In this document: positions 9,427 to 17,583 of the stretch, one piece after another
How the letters are laid out: each line of letters starts with the position of its first letter
How positions within the stretch are numbered: the first letter of the stretch is position 1
DNA from: an uncultured Prevotella sp.
GTDB lineage: Bacteria > Bacteroidota > Bacteroidia > Bacteroidales > Bacteroidaceae
Length of the DNA: 64,000 bases
Assembly: GCA_944319915.1 (NCBI GenBank)
Contig: CALUEY010000004.1
Span: 62,001-126,000 of the forward strand
Reading direction: 5' to 3'
Notes under the pieces: generated by a model
Told to the model about the DNA's origin: nothing
Databases searched by the model: none
The model's input: the letters and a program-made list of their open reading frames with translations, nothing else
Made by a program: the position numbers and the translations under genes

Positions 9427-9435
9427 TAACCTGTT

Positions 9436-10566
9436 ATGCAAATGAAAAGAAAAAGACTTTTGACAGTGGCCTGCTCGCTATTGGTAGCGGTGGCCAGCAA
9501 CGCCCAAGACGGCAAGATATGCACGCATATAGAAGGTGAGGTGGCCGACACTGCTGTGCAGGTGATAAGGGTGCGCAGGGTTGATCAGAACAACAGCTAT
9601 ATCTATACGGACGCCATCCCGTTTGCCAACGGGCGCTTTTCTTATGACATACGCACGGAGGGGCTTACTGTTTACGATGTGTCCGCGTACAACAAGGACT
9701 GGATCGGGCGGTTTGCCAGATTTTTTGCCGACGGCGACACGGTGCGCATAAAGTTTGTTCCTGATGACTCCCCCGTATGGAGTTCGCCCTCGCCGCTAAA
9801 CAAAGAGCTGCAGCGAGTGGACGGGGTGGCCGACAGCATCTACCACTCCTATGAGGCGCGGTATGCCCGCTTTGCCCACTACGAGAGCCTTACCGAGATC
9901 GAGCGCAGGGAGTGCGACGCCCTGAAAGATTCGGTCAACGGGCTGGTAAAGGCATTCAAGCTCGGCTATATACGCGATAATCCGGGGCCGGTCGGACTCT
10001 TCTTGCTGTTCGACAGGGCTGAGCGGCTTTATGAAGACAGCGTGGCCACGCGCGAACTCTTGGCCATCTACGATGAGGTATATGCCGGACGTTATCCCGA
10101 CTTCCACCTTGCTGAATACATGAAAATGTGGCGTGCCTCACGCGGAATAAAGGAAGGGGCGCATTACATCGACTTCACCGCACCTGACCTCAATGGCACC
10201 GACCACACACTGTCGGTTGAGATAGATGGCAAAGTGGCGCTCATTGATTTCTGGGCAAGCTGGTGCGGGCCGTGCCGCAGGCTTTCCAAAAGCATGATTC
10301 CTGTTTACGAGAAGTACAAAGACCGTGGTTTCACTATCGTGGGCGTGGCTCGTGAGCGCGATGCGGAGGCCATGCGCAAGGCCATAGGGCGCGACAAGTA
10401 CCCATGGCTCAACCTCATTGAGCTTAATGACCGTATCAAGCTGTGGAACAATTATGGCATGCGTGGCGGTGGAAACAAGTTTCTCGTTGACCGTGATGGC
10501 ACAATCCTGGCCATCGACCCGAAGCCAGAGAAGCTTGAGGCTATACTGAAAGAGAAACTGAAATGA
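9436..10566 (+). CDS. TlpA-like thioredoxin-fold protein, copy 2 of 3
   Basis: A 376-residue paralogue of the preceding gene. It has an N-terminal signal ending 'VAVASNAQ', an N-terminal beta domain, then a thioredoxin domain with 'DFWASWCGPCRRLSKSMIPVYEKYKDRGF' split here at the motif: CGPC is the active site. The match to copy 1 is strongest over the thioredoxin domain ('HTLSVEIDGKVALIDFW' against 'HTLSEEIEGRVALIDLW'), which points to tandem duplication. An ATG six bases downstream (9442) is an equally possible start. Confidence 0.9.
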   Translation: MQMKRKRLLTVACSLLVAVASNAQDGKICTHIEGEVADTAVQVIRVRRVDQNNSYIYTDAIPFANGRFSYDIRTEGLTVYDVSAYNKDWIGRFARFFADGDTVRIKFVPDDSPVWSSPSPLNKELQRVDGVADSIYHSYEARYARFAHYESLTEIERRECDALKDSVNGLVKAFKLGYIRDNPGPVGLFLLFDRAERLYEDSVATRELLAIYDEVYAGRYPDFHLAEYMKMWRASRGIKEGAHYIDFTAPDLNGTDHTLSVEIDGKVALIDFWASWCGPCRRLSKSMIPVYEKYKDRGFTIVGVARERDAEAMRKAIGRDKYPWLNLIELNDRIKLWNNYGMRGGGNKFLVDRDGTILAIDPKPEKLEAILKEKLK

Positions 10567-10591
10567 CTGTGACTAAATATCAGAAAGGCTT

Positions 10592-11710
10592 ATGAAGAGT
10601 ATTATTAAGTTGTGTTTTGTTGTCCTTGCCGCCCTTTGCGCCATGCCGGTGGCGGCTCAGACTACGGGCGGAGACTACACCGTGACAGGCCGGATAGGTA
10701 CTGCCAAGTATGACGGACAGACGGTCTGCCTGCGTAGTTTTGAATCGGGCGAGCGGTTGGACAGCGCGGTCGTGAGCGGCGGAAAGATGGTTTTCTGTGG
10801 CAAGGTGGACGGTGCGAGATATAGCCGGGTGGAGGTTGGAAACGAGTTCTATTGCAATCTGATACTTGAGCCGGGCGATATCACACTCGACTTCGACTCG
10901 TTGCACTGTGGGCGCGGAACTGCGCTGAACGACAGTGCCTGGCAAGTGGAGCTGGCCTATGAGACGAGAGATTCGGCACTAAAGGCAATATGGAACGACG
11001 TTGAGGCTCGGATTGCGGACGTGGCGGAGCGAGAGAAAGAGGCCGTGAAGCTGGCCAAGGACTATTACCGCGACGTGTTCATGGCTTATTTTGCAGGCCA
11101 TGAGGACGATGCGCTTGGCCATAAGCTGCTCAATTCAGGCTTTCTCCGCAGCATGAGATACGCTGACCAGGAAGCCGTTCTGTCAAGGTTGGGCCCGTGG
11201 TTGCGCACCACGAAAATAGCTAAGCGCGAGATTCGCCGCGTGAAAGAGCGCGCCAAGCTGGCCGAGGCACGCCGGCTTACGGGCAAAGGTGCGATGTTCA
11301 AGGACGTGGAAGGCACCGGTCTGGATGGTCGCGCGGTGGCCCTTAGCGACTATGTGGGTCGGGGCAAGGACTATGTTTTGCTCGATTTCTGGGCTTCGTG
11401 GTGCGGGCCGTGCAAGCGCGAGATTCCGTATCTGGCCCGCCTCAGCGAGAAGTTCAAAGGCCGGGGGCTGACAGTCGTCGGTATGTTCGTGGCCGACACT
11501 CGTGAGAATTTTGCCAAGGCAGTGGCCGGCGAAGGCATTTCGTGGCCGCAAATCTTCGACAGCGCGAAAACGGCCCGCGCTCTCTACGGCGTCACAGGCA
11601 TACCGCAGATAATTCTTTTCGCCCCCGATGGGCGCATCGTGGCGCGCGACCTGCGCGGCGAACAGATGGTGAAGCTCGTTGAGGAAACGCTCGGCAGTGG
11701 GCGTAAATGA
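10592..11710 (+). CDS. TlpA-like thioredoxin-fold protein with DUF4369 domain, copy 3 of 3
   Basis: A 372-residue exported protein with a signal ending 'AMPVAAQ'. A clear DUF4369-type domain follows ('YTVTGRIGTAKYDGQTVCL', 'NLILEPGDITLDFDS'). The C-terminal thioredoxin domain has 'WCGPC' followed by 'KREIPYLARLSEKFKGRGL' and a cis-Pro region 'TGIPQIILF'. It is the most divergent of the three copies and closest to the classical TlpA/ResA fold. It likely reduces disulfides in the periplasm. Co-transcribed with the two upstream copies by position. Confidence 0.9.
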   Translation: MKSIIKLCFVVLAALCAMPVAAQTTGGDYTVTGRIGTAKYDGQTVCLRSFESGERLDSAVVSGGKMVFCGKVDGARYSRVEVGNEFYCNLILEPGDITLDFDSLHCGRGTALNDSAWQVELAYETRDSALKAIWNDVEARIADVAEREKEAVKLAKDYYRDVFMAYFAGHEDDALGHKLLNSGFLRSMRYADQEAVLSRLGPWLRTTKIAKREIRRVKERAKLAEARRLTGKGAMFKDVEGTGLDGRAVALSDYVGRGKDYVLLDFWASWCGPCKREIPYLARLSEKFKGRGLTVVGMFVADTRENFAKAVAGEGISWPQIFDSAKTARALYGVTGIPQIILFAPDGRIVARDLRGEQMVKLVEETLGSGRK

Positions 11711-12009
11711 TGGGTTGGAAGTGTGAGAAAGATAGCATTGTGCGCAATGTCGCTTGTTTTTGCCCTTGTTGGCGCAGCGCATGGTGGCCAGACGTGGTTG
11801 CGTACAGTAGGGGTTAAGGTTCTGTTATGGCGGGATGTTATCCTGGTTTGGTCTTGATGTTTTCAGTCCTTGCGTCCAGATTCTTCCACGTTCGGGCGTG
11901 ATTTTGATGTGATGTGGCTGCGTTTTACCTGTAGCGGAAGTGTTTCTTCCCTGCTATCTACTGGTTTGGTTGTGGGTAATGTATATTTACAAAGCCTTTC
12001 GCGGAAAAC

Positions 12010-12110
12010 AAACCGCGCCGTTTGGACTTGCCAAACGGCGCGGTTTGCGTCTTGAGGCGGCCTGTTTTGCGTTGCGATATGGCCTGTTTCGGAGCGTAAA
12101 AAGGCCGGCT
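12010..12110 (+). repeat. 22-bp repeat array A (AAACGGCCYGTTT family)
   Basis: The stretch holds about five units spaced 22-23 bp, aligned on cores at 12010, 12033, then near 12055, 12077 and 12099. The first two units form a perfect 16-bp inverted repeat (AAACCGCGCCGTTTGG and its complement) around a 5-nt loop at 12026-12030. The rest of the 506-bp gap between the third TlpA gene and the nuclease gene shows nothing recognisable. Confidence 0.7.
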
Positions 12111-12216
12111 TTGATATGTGCCTGGCGTTCAGTTGGTTGCAAGGTCGGCATACATGACTGCGTAGTTGTAAGCAAAGTTTACATCCACGAGGCCGGTGAC
12201 GGACTTCGGCGGCCGC

Positions 12217-13125
12217 TTACATCCAGTCGGCGAGGTCGGCCGAGGCTTCTACCTTGGTCTCGATGTCGTCGGGCAGGGCGGGGAAGAAGTCGATGCCCGT
12301 GATGCGTTCCACCTCGTCGATGGTGTTCACGTAGTCGCCTTTGGGGCGGTTGCCAGGCTGGTTCTTGTAGATGAAGCCGATGGCCTTGGGCTCACCTTCG
12401 GTGCATAGCACCACCTTGAAGAAAGCCTCGGGCACCACCACCTTGTTCTTGCCTATCGTCTTGTGGCGGCCTTTGTAGAGTATGGGGCCGCTCACTATGT
12501 AGATTGAGCCAAGCTCCTTGGCCCAGCGGCGGCACTGCTGCTCCATTTCGTTCCAGTCGCCGGCGTTGAGCGAGTGGTTCTGCGGGCAGATGTTGGTGAA
12601 GAGGAACGACTCGCGCTGCGCCGCCTCGCTCCACTTGTTGTCGGCAGAGGGGCATAGGTGGCCGCGGTCATAGCCCGAGCGGTAGTAGTCCCAGTCAGTG
12701 GCGCGTGGCTCAGGCACGTCCTCGTCCTCGGCGAAGTCGATGCCGCCACGCTTGTGGGGGCCAGATGTGTGTTCTGCAGTGAGCCGCCACGCCACCCAGT
12801 TGGGCAGGCGTGTGTCGCTGTTGTATGATGCGGTGTAAGCCGTGCGGGCAAGAATCTGCTCCTTGCGGTTGGTGAGTGGTGCCGGTATCTCCACCCCGTC
12901 GGGTGCCTCAGTGGGTGCTTCGGTCTTGGCGTCGGTTTCGGGCTGCGTGTCGAGTCCGGCCTCTTGGGCCAGCCGGTCGATGGCCTTGGTGGCGTAGTCG
13001 GTAAGTTTCTCCTCCACTTTTTGGCTTACGGCTTCTTTCACCTTGTCGGTGTTCAGCTCGCAGGCGGCCATGGTCATTGCCAGCAGTGCGGCCAGTGGTA
13101 GTGCGGTGATGTTCTTGCGGTTCAT
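12217..13125 (-). CDS. Secreted DNA/RNA non-specific endonuclease (NucA/NUC1 type)
   Basis: A 302-residue protein with a lipoprotein-like signal (cleavage likely before the Cys in 'MAACELN'), a charged linker and a nuclease domain from about residue 85. The beta-beta-alpha-metal active site is visible as 'SGYDRGHLCPSADNKWS' (the DRGH motif, His as general base). It is followed by 'LFTNICPQNHSLNAGDWNEME', which contains the Asn metal ligand. It would degrade nucleic acid at the cell surface or in the periplasm. The upstream leader contains copies of a 66-bp repeat, and a TACCTTTG box (13336-13343) lies at the far end of that repeat. Confidence 0.92.
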   Translation of the reverse strand: MNRKNITALPLAALLAMTMAACELNTDKVKEAVSQKVEEKLTDYATKAIDRLAQEAGLDTQPETDAKTEAPTEAPDGVEIPAPLTNRKEQILARTAYTASYNSDTRLPNWVAWRLTAEHTSGPHKRGGIDFAEDEDVPEPRATDWDYYRSGYDRGHLCPSADNKWSEAAQRESFLFTNICPQNHSLNAGDWNEMEQQCRRWAKELGSIYIVSGPILYKGRHKTIGKNKVVVPEAFFKVVLCTEGEPKAIGFIYKNQPGNRPKGDYVNTIDEVERITGIDFFPALPDDIETKVEASADLADWM

Positions 13126-13159
13126 TGTAGGTGTATGTTAGGTTTTTGTTTTCTGTTGT

Positions 13160-13343
13160 AGATGAAGCTCGCTTTCGGTTTCCCGAGTGCAGCTTGAGTT
13201 ATGCAAAGTCAATGCAAACGAGCGGAAAGAAAGCTCGCTTTCAAATTCCCGAGTGCAGCTTGAGTTATGCAAAGTCAATGCAAACGAGCGGAAAGAAAGC
13301 TCGCTTTCAATTTCCCGAGTGCAGCTTGAGTTATGCAAAGGTA
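13160..13343 (-). repeat. 66-bp tandem repeat forming the leader of the nuclease gene, with promoter box
   Basis: The motif CCCGAGTGCAGCTTGAG recurs at 13182, 13248 and 13314, an exact 66-bp period, with about two and a half units. Each full unit carries a hairpin (GAAAGC-TC-GCTTTC on the plus strand, for example 13229-13242). The distal end has TACCTTTG on the minus strand (13343-13336), a good minus-seven box, so transcription would begin inside the array and run through it into the nuclease gene. The same module occurs once at 16268-16341 and once at 48160-48232. Confidence 0.75.
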
Positions 13344-13398
13344 AGCAAAAAAGGCGTAATGGCAAAGTGATGCTGTGACTTGGGGCGGGCCAAGGGGC

Positions 13399-13440
13399 AA
13401 AAAACAAGAGTGGAGGCAGCCTCGTGGCCATCTCCACTCT
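13399..13440 (-). terminator. Intrinsic terminator after the 34-residue peptide gene
   Basis: AGAGTGGAG and its complement CTCCACTCT form a 9-bp stem (13407-13415 with 13432-13440). On the minus strand it is followed by TTGTTTTTT. It sits 38 bp beyond the stop codon of the small open frame at 13478-13582. Confidence 0.75.
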
Positions 13441-13477
13441 TTGTTATCGGTTAGTTTGCAACTTCCGGTTGAGCCGC

Positions 13478-13582
13478 TTAGGCGGGCAGGTTTATCCTGC
13501 CGTAGCTGTACATCCGGAGCATGTTGTTGCAGTAGTTGTTGAACTTCCTGCTTGTTGCAATCTTCTTGATCATCCTTTTCAT
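13478..13582 (-). CDS. Small basic peptide, 34 residues
   Basis: The frame starts with ATG at 13582 and ends with TAA at 13480-13478. It encodes a basic peptide beginning MKRMIKKIATSRKFNNY and ending GRINLPA. A TATCTTTG box lies about 107 bp upstream and a strong terminator 38 bp downstream, so it has its own transcription unit between the fetB and nuclease genes. I do not recognise a domain, and no membrane segment is present. I have a faint recollection of similar short peptides in Bacteroidales but cannot confirm it. An alternative is that the unit makes a regulatory RNA and the frame is incidental. Confidence 0.5.
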   Translation of the reverse strand: MKRMIKKIATSRKFNNYCNNMLRMYSYGRINLPA

Positions 13583-13688
13583 AATCGTGTTACCCTTTCT
13601 TTTGCTTTTTGTTATACAATCTTTTTACTTCTCACTGGGTTGGATGCAGCTTCACATCCGTTATCCTTTCTTTTGTGTTTTGCTGGTG

Positions 13689-13696
13689 CAAAGATA
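13689..13696 (-). promoter_or_regulatory. Minus-seven box upstream of the 34-residue peptide
   Basis: TATCTTTG followed by C on the minus strand fits TAnnTTTG. No well-spaced TTTG was found upstream. It would give a leader of about 100 nt before the ATG at 13582. Confidence 0.45.
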
Positions 13697-13785
13697 GTGC
13701 CTTGGCTCTGTGCGCGGACACACAAAACCGTGTTTTTTGCGTTGAGGGCCGTGCTTTTTGATGCAGGTCAAATGTTTGACGCAGG

Positions 13786-14574
13786 TCAAGCCTTGCGCCT
13801 TATGTTGCGCAGGCGGCCATGCACATCGAACGAGCGGCGGTCGGCGAGGCGCAGCGTAAGCATGAGCGAAAGCATTGATGCACAGAAGGTTATGACGGTT
13901 ATCATCATCTGGTATTTAATGGCGATGCCCGGGGCCGAGCCGCCGAGTATCTGGCCAATCATCGTTCCGGGCAGCGAGACAATGCCCAGAACTGCCATAT
14001 TGGCAATGCACGGGGCGAACGACTTCTCCACGGCCTGGCGGGCAAAGGGCGTGACGGCCTCTATGTGGGTGGCGCCGTTGCCGAGCAGGTAGTAGTAAAG
14101 GTGCTGCTCGCGCTGCAGGCCGTCGTAATAGGCGTTGAGGGCTATTACGTTCACGCTGAGCATGTTGCCCATTAGTATGCCCATTATGGGTACGAAGTAG
14201 CGCGCGTCGAAGGGCTTAGGCAGGCCAAGCACGAGCAGGAGGAAGTACATGCCCACCACGGCGGCTGTGGCGAGCAGGCCCGTGAAGAGCGGCACGGCTA
14301 TGATGCCGAGGCGCAGGCGTGTGCGGTGGGCGGCGGTGAGCGTGGCCACGAGCACCATGATGAGCACCCAGAGCACGTTGATGGCGGGGTTGTTCCACTC
14401 GAAGAGGTAGTGGAGGTAGAAGCCTATGAAGAGCAGCTGTAGCACCATGCGCACCGTGGCTATGACGGTAGAGCGGATGAGCCGCGCCCCGAGGCGGTGG
14501 AAGAAGTAGAGCGGTATGGCCATGAGCAGCAGCCCGATGGCCAGGCTCAGGTATGAAATGTCGGTTGTTCCCAT
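13786..14574 (-). CDS. fetB: ABC transporter permease, FetB/UPF0014 family
   Basis: A 262-residue integral membrane protein with about seven hydrophobic helices. It has the family signature 'FVPIMGILMGNMLSVNVIALN' and 'VEKSFAPCIANMAVLGIVSLPGTMIGQILGG'. E. coli FetB works with FetA as an iron exporter that raises resistance to oxidative stress. The neighbouring ATPase gene (14602-15237) is the partner, upstream in the same direction with a 27-bp gap. Substrate assignment follows from the family, not from residues seen here. Confidence 0.88.
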   Translation of the reverse strand: MGTTDISYLSLAIGLLLMAIPLYFFHRLGARLIRSTVIATVRMVLQLLFIGFYLHYLFEWNNPAINVLWVLIMVLVATLTAAHRTRLRLGIIAVPLFTGLLATAAVVGMYFLLLVLGLPKPFDARYFVPIMGILMGNMLSVNVIALNAYYDGLQREQHLYYYLLGNGATHIEAVTPFARQAVEKSFAPCIANMAVLGIVSLPGTMIGQILGGSAPGIAIKYQMMITVITFCASMLSLMLTLRLADRRSFDVHGRLRNIRRKA

Positions 14575-14601
14575 ATCTCTGTTGATGTTTGTTGGTGTGT
14601 T

Positions 14602-15237
14602 CTATAGTGTGGCTGGAGCTATGGTCACCGTCTTGTCGCACATCGCGGCGAAGGCTTGGTCGTGGCTCACGGCCACGATGGAGCAGCCGCGCGAGGCGAG
14701 CAGGCGCAGGTAGCCCGCCACGAGCGATGCTGAGTGGGCGTCGAGCGCGGAGGTAGGCTCGTCGAGCAGCAGGACTGCCTTGCCCAGCATGCCGCTCACG
14801 GCGAGCATGGCGCGCTGGCGTTCGCCGCCGCTCAGCTCGGCGGTTTTCTTGTCGTAAAGCTCCGGCGACAGCTCCAGCAGGCTCCATTCGGCCAAGAGCA
14901 GGTCTTTGGAGAAAGGCTTGCCGCGGTTTACCTTGAGGCCGAACGGCAGGCGCACCATGTCGCTCACCCACTCGGAAGGCAGCAGCAGCTCCTGCGGTAT
15001 GTATGAAATGTGCTTGCGGAACTCCTCGGCCGACGAGGGCGTGAGCAGTTCGCCGTCGATGCTTATGTGGCCCTCGTCGAGGGGGAGGAAGCCGAGGAGG
15101 GCGCGCAGCAGGGTGGTCTTGCCGCTGCCGGAGCTGCCCGTGAGGCACACGGTTTGGCCGTCGGCCACTGTGAACGAGAGGCCGGAGAAGAGCGTCCGCC
15201 CCCCGGCGCTTATCGATGCATTCTTTACTTCGAGCAT
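14602..15237 (-). CDS. fetA: ABC transporter ATP-binding protein, FetA type
   Basis: A 211-residue nucleotide-binding subunit. Walker A is 'GSSGSGKTTLL' near residue 34, the signature motif is 'LSGGERQRAMLA', Walker B is 'AVLLLDEPTSALD', and the switch His is in 'VAVSHDQAF'. Its length and pairing with a UPF0014 permease indicate the FetAB exporter. First gene of the two-gene unit. Confidence 0.88.
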   Translation of the reverse strand: MLEVKNASISAGGRTLFSGLSFTVADGQTVCLTGSSGSGKTTLLRALLGFLPLDEGHISIDGELLTPSSAEEFRKHISYIPQELLLPSEWVSDMVRLPFGLKVNRGKPFSKDLLLAEWSLLELSPELYDKKTAELSGGERQRAMLAVSGMLGKAVLLLDEPTSALDAHSASLVAGYLRLLASRGCSIVAVSHDQAFAAMCDKTVTIAPATL

Positions 15238-15510
15238 TGTTTGGTATGGCTTTGTTTAGCTTTGGCCCGGCATGGCGGGAGGGGTGGGCCTTTCCGCCCC
15301 TGCCGCGCGCCGCTTTGCTGCCTGCAAAGTTACTTAAAATAATCCATGCGGGCGGCATCGGGGCGTAGTTTTTGTGAGGCCGGCGTCTTGTTGGGCTGCC
15401 TTGTTGGCTGCCAGGTTGGGCTATTGCCTGGCAAAATGTTTGTAATGATAAGCGACAATCGGAACGTGTTTTGCGCACACTTGCTAATCGGCTGATACCC
15501 AATTAGTTAC

Positions 15511-15612
15511 GGCTATATGCCGTTTTGCGCCATGAAACGGTCTGTTTCAGGGTCTGAAATGGGCTGTTTAGGAGACTCAAACAAGCCGTTTTAGGAGGCA
15601 AAACGGCTGTGG
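15511..15612 (+). repeat. 22-bp repeat array B (AAACGGCCYGTTT family)
   Basis: The GTTT of each core falls at 15522, 15544, 15566 and 15588, exactly 22 bp apart, with a partial fifth unit at about 15609. Cores are degenerate (for example AAACGGTCTGTTT, AAATGGGCTGTTT, AAACAAGCCGTTT). It lies between fetA and the HsdR-N gene. Confidence 0.65.
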
Positions 15613-15640
15613 CTGCCAGGCGTGTAAGAGTTTTTCAGAA

Positions 15641-15673
15641 GCTGTTTTGATTTTGTCACAAAATCAAAACAGC
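15641..15673. repeat. Perfect 16-bp inverted repeat with a single-base centre
   Basis: GCTGTTTTGATTTTGT at 15641-15656 is followed by C and then the exact complement at 15658-15673. No T-run follows on either strand, so a simple terminator is not obvious, although it lies just past the 3' end of the HsdR-N gene (stop at 15750). It may be an operator or a processing hairpin. Confidence 0.55.
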
Positions 15674-15749
15674 ATTCTCATGATCAAGGCATGGTGGTGG
15701 CGATGGGCGGGCAGGGGCGTTTCCGTGGGGCGGTATTGCACTTATGATG

Positions 15750-16199
15750 TCAAAGATTTTGGTAGTCGGGAATGTCGTTCAGAAATAAATATTTTTTACC
15801 ATCGTAGTCCATCTTGCAGCAGTAGTGCTGAAGGCCGTTGCTTATCGTTAGGTAATCAACGCGCAGGAGCAGGTTGTAGGCCGCAATCTGGTTGAATACG
15901 CCCTGCGTTATCTGCACCGTGGGTGCCTTGTATTCCATTATCATGCGCGGGCGCAAGGCCGTGTCGTAGAGCACACTGTCGCACCGCAGCTTCTTTTCGC
16001 CCACGCGCAGCTCCACCTCGTTTGCCATGTAGGCCTCGGGGTAGCCCTTGTGGGCGATGAGGAAATTTACGAAGTGCTGGCGCACCCACTCCTCGGGGGT
16101 GAGCGCAACGTACTTGCGGCGCAGCGCATCGTATATGGCCGGGCGGCCGGCGGTGGCCCTGAGCCTCGGTTGCAAGGGCGGCAGATTGAGCTTATACAT
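15750..16199 (-). CDS. Orphan HsdR N-terminal-domain (PD-(D/E)xK fold) protein
   Basis: A 149-residue protein, starting at the ATG at 16199 (MYKLNLPPLQPRLRATAG). It matches the N-terminal nuclease-fold domain of type I restriction R subunits. The catalytic-type elements are 'RCDSVLYDT' (Asp) and 'PRMIMEYKAP' (Glu-x-Lys), which are present and intact. No helicase domain and no hsdM or hsdS gene are nearby, so this is the stand-alone form common in Bacteroidota. The role is unknown. It is divergent from holA, which it neighbours across 297 bp. Confidence 0.85.
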   Translation of the reverse strand: MYKLNLPPLQPRLRATAGRPAIYDALRRKYVALTPEEWVRQHFVNFLIAHKGYPEAYMANEVELRVGEKKLRCDSVLYDTALRPRMIMEYKAPTVQITQGVFNQIAAYNLLLRVDYLTISNGLQHYCCKMDYDGKKYLFLNDIPDYQNL

Positions 16200-16267
16200 T
16201 ATTATATATAAGGTGAGGTGGTCTGAACAAAATTGCCACGGCATTTCGGTTAACCGATATTTTGCCG

Positions 16268-16341
16268 TATCTTTGCAGAAAATAAGCTGCGCTCGGGAAA
16301 TTGTGAGCAAGCTCACTTTCCGCTCGCTTGCATTATCTTTG
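16268..16341 (+). promoter_or_regulatory. Promoter-leader repeat upstream of holA
   Basis: TATCTTTG (16268-16275) opens a single copy of the 66-bp module seen upstream of the nuclease gene. After the box come AAGCTGCGCTCGGGAAA, a hairpin GTGAGC-AA-GCTCAC (16303-16316), CTTTCCGCTCG and a second TATCTTTG (16334-16341). The hairpin sequence differs from the other copies yet pairing is kept, which suggests a structured leader. Either box could serve holA. Confidence 0.6.
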
Positions 16342-16496
16342 CATAAGATACGCCCACGGCGGAGTGCAGCAATGCTTTGCTGCGCCGTATGTGGGCTTTG
16401 TCCATGAAGGCAGCGTGCCTCTTTGCAGGCTTGTCTCTGTGGCGACGCCGCCCCCTGCGGGCCTGCAAATTTAATAATTTTACTGTAATTTGAGCT

Positions 16497-17522
16497 ATGG
16501 CTGAGAATAAAAACACTACCTATGAGGGCATCATGCGCGATTTGAAGGCGCGCAAGTTTGCGCCTGTATATTACCTCATGGGCGACGAGCCGTATTACAT
16601 CGACAAGATAACCGACTTCATTGCCGACAACGTGCTGCCGCCCGAGGAGCGCGATTTTAACCAAACGGTGATGTTCGGGTCTGACGTCTCGGCTGCGCAG
16701 GTGGCCGACGTGGCCCGCCGCTATCCCATGATGGCCGACCTGCAGGTGGTCATAGTGAAGGAGGCACAGAGCCTGCGCAACACCGAGCCGTTGGAGTTCT
16801 ACCTGCAAAAACCGCTTAAGTCGACCATCCTCGTGATGTGCCACAAGAACGGAACCATCGACCGCAGGAAGAAGCTGGCTGCCGTGGTGGAGCGCACCGG
16901 GGTGCTCTTTGAGAGCAAGAAGCTGCGGGAGCGCGACCTGCCTGCCTTCATCGAGAACTACCTCCGGGCCAAGGGCGCTAGCATCGACCCTAAGTCGCAG
17001 CAGGTGATTGCCGACTCGATAGGGGCCGACCTCAACCGCCTTGTGGGCGAACTCGACAAGTTGCTCATTGCGCTGCCTGCCGACGACCGCCGGGTTACGC
17101 CTGCCGTCGTTGAGCGGCAGATAGGGGTGAGCAAGGATTTCAACGCCTTCGAGCTGCGCGACGCCATCGTAAACAAGAATGTTTTCAAGGCAAACCAGAT
17201 TGTGAAATATTTTGACGAAAATCCAAAGGCGGGCAGTCTCTACAGCTTCATCCCGATGCTCTTCAATTATTTCCAGAACTTGCTGGTGGCTTTCTATTGC
17301 CCGCAGAAAGGCAGCCCCGATGCGCTTGCCAAGTGGCTCGACCTGCGTTCGGCTTGGGCGGCCAAGGACTTCATGACGGGGATGAGGAATTTCAAGGCTG
17401 TGAAAGTTTTGCAGATAATTTATAAGATTAGGGAGATTGACGCCAAAAGCAAGGGCCTCGACAACCCCAATACGCCCCCGGGGGAGCTTATGAAGGAGTT
17501 AATTTTCTTTATACTTCACTGA
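16497..17522 (+). CDS. holA: DNA polymerase III delta subunit
   Basis: A 341-residue clamp-loader subunit. 'APVYYLMGDEPYYIDKITDFI' at the N-terminus is the HolA domain I start, followed by the degenerate AAA+ region. 'FELRDAIVNKNVFKANQIVKYF' and 'LYSFIPMLFNYFQNLLVAFY' match the C-terminal collar domain. It opens the beta sliding clamp during loading. Single gene with a terminator 39 bp after the stop. Confidence 0.93.
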   Translation: MAENKNTTYEGIMRDLKARKFAPVYYLMGDEPYYIDKITDFIADNVLPPEERDFNQTVMFGSDVSAAQVADVARRYPMMADLQVVIVKEAQSLRNTEPLEFYLQKPLKSTILVMCHKNGTIDRRKKLAAVVERTGVLFESKKLRERDLPAFIENYLRAKGASIDPKSQQVIADSIGADLNRLVGELDKLLIALPADDRRVTPAVVERQIGVSKDFNAFELRDAIVNKNVFKANQIVKYFDENPKAGSLYSFIPMLFNYFQNLLVAFYCPQKGSPDALAKWLDLRSAWAAKDFMTGMRNFKAVKVLQIIYKIREIDAKSKGLDNPNTPPGELMKELIFFILH

Positions 17523-17560
17523 TTTTGCCACCTTTCTAACCCCATTTCCATCTAAAAGCA

Positions 17561-17583
17561 GCACTCCGCAGGAGTGCTTTTTT
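17561..17583 (+). terminator. Intrinsic terminator of holA
   Basis: GCACTCC (17561-17567), loop GCA, GGAGTGC (17571-17577), then six T residues. Confidence 0.8.

Noticed and set aside
12010-12110. The 22-bp arrays as CRISPR arrays
   Set aside because: Units are contiguous and similar throughout, with no constant repeat plus unique spacer of 25-40 bp, and no cas gene is in the window.
13131-13437. Short open frames on both strands in the 66-bp repeat
   Set aside because: They encode the repeat itself (66 is divisible by three) and disappear outside it; the promoter and leader reading explains the region better.
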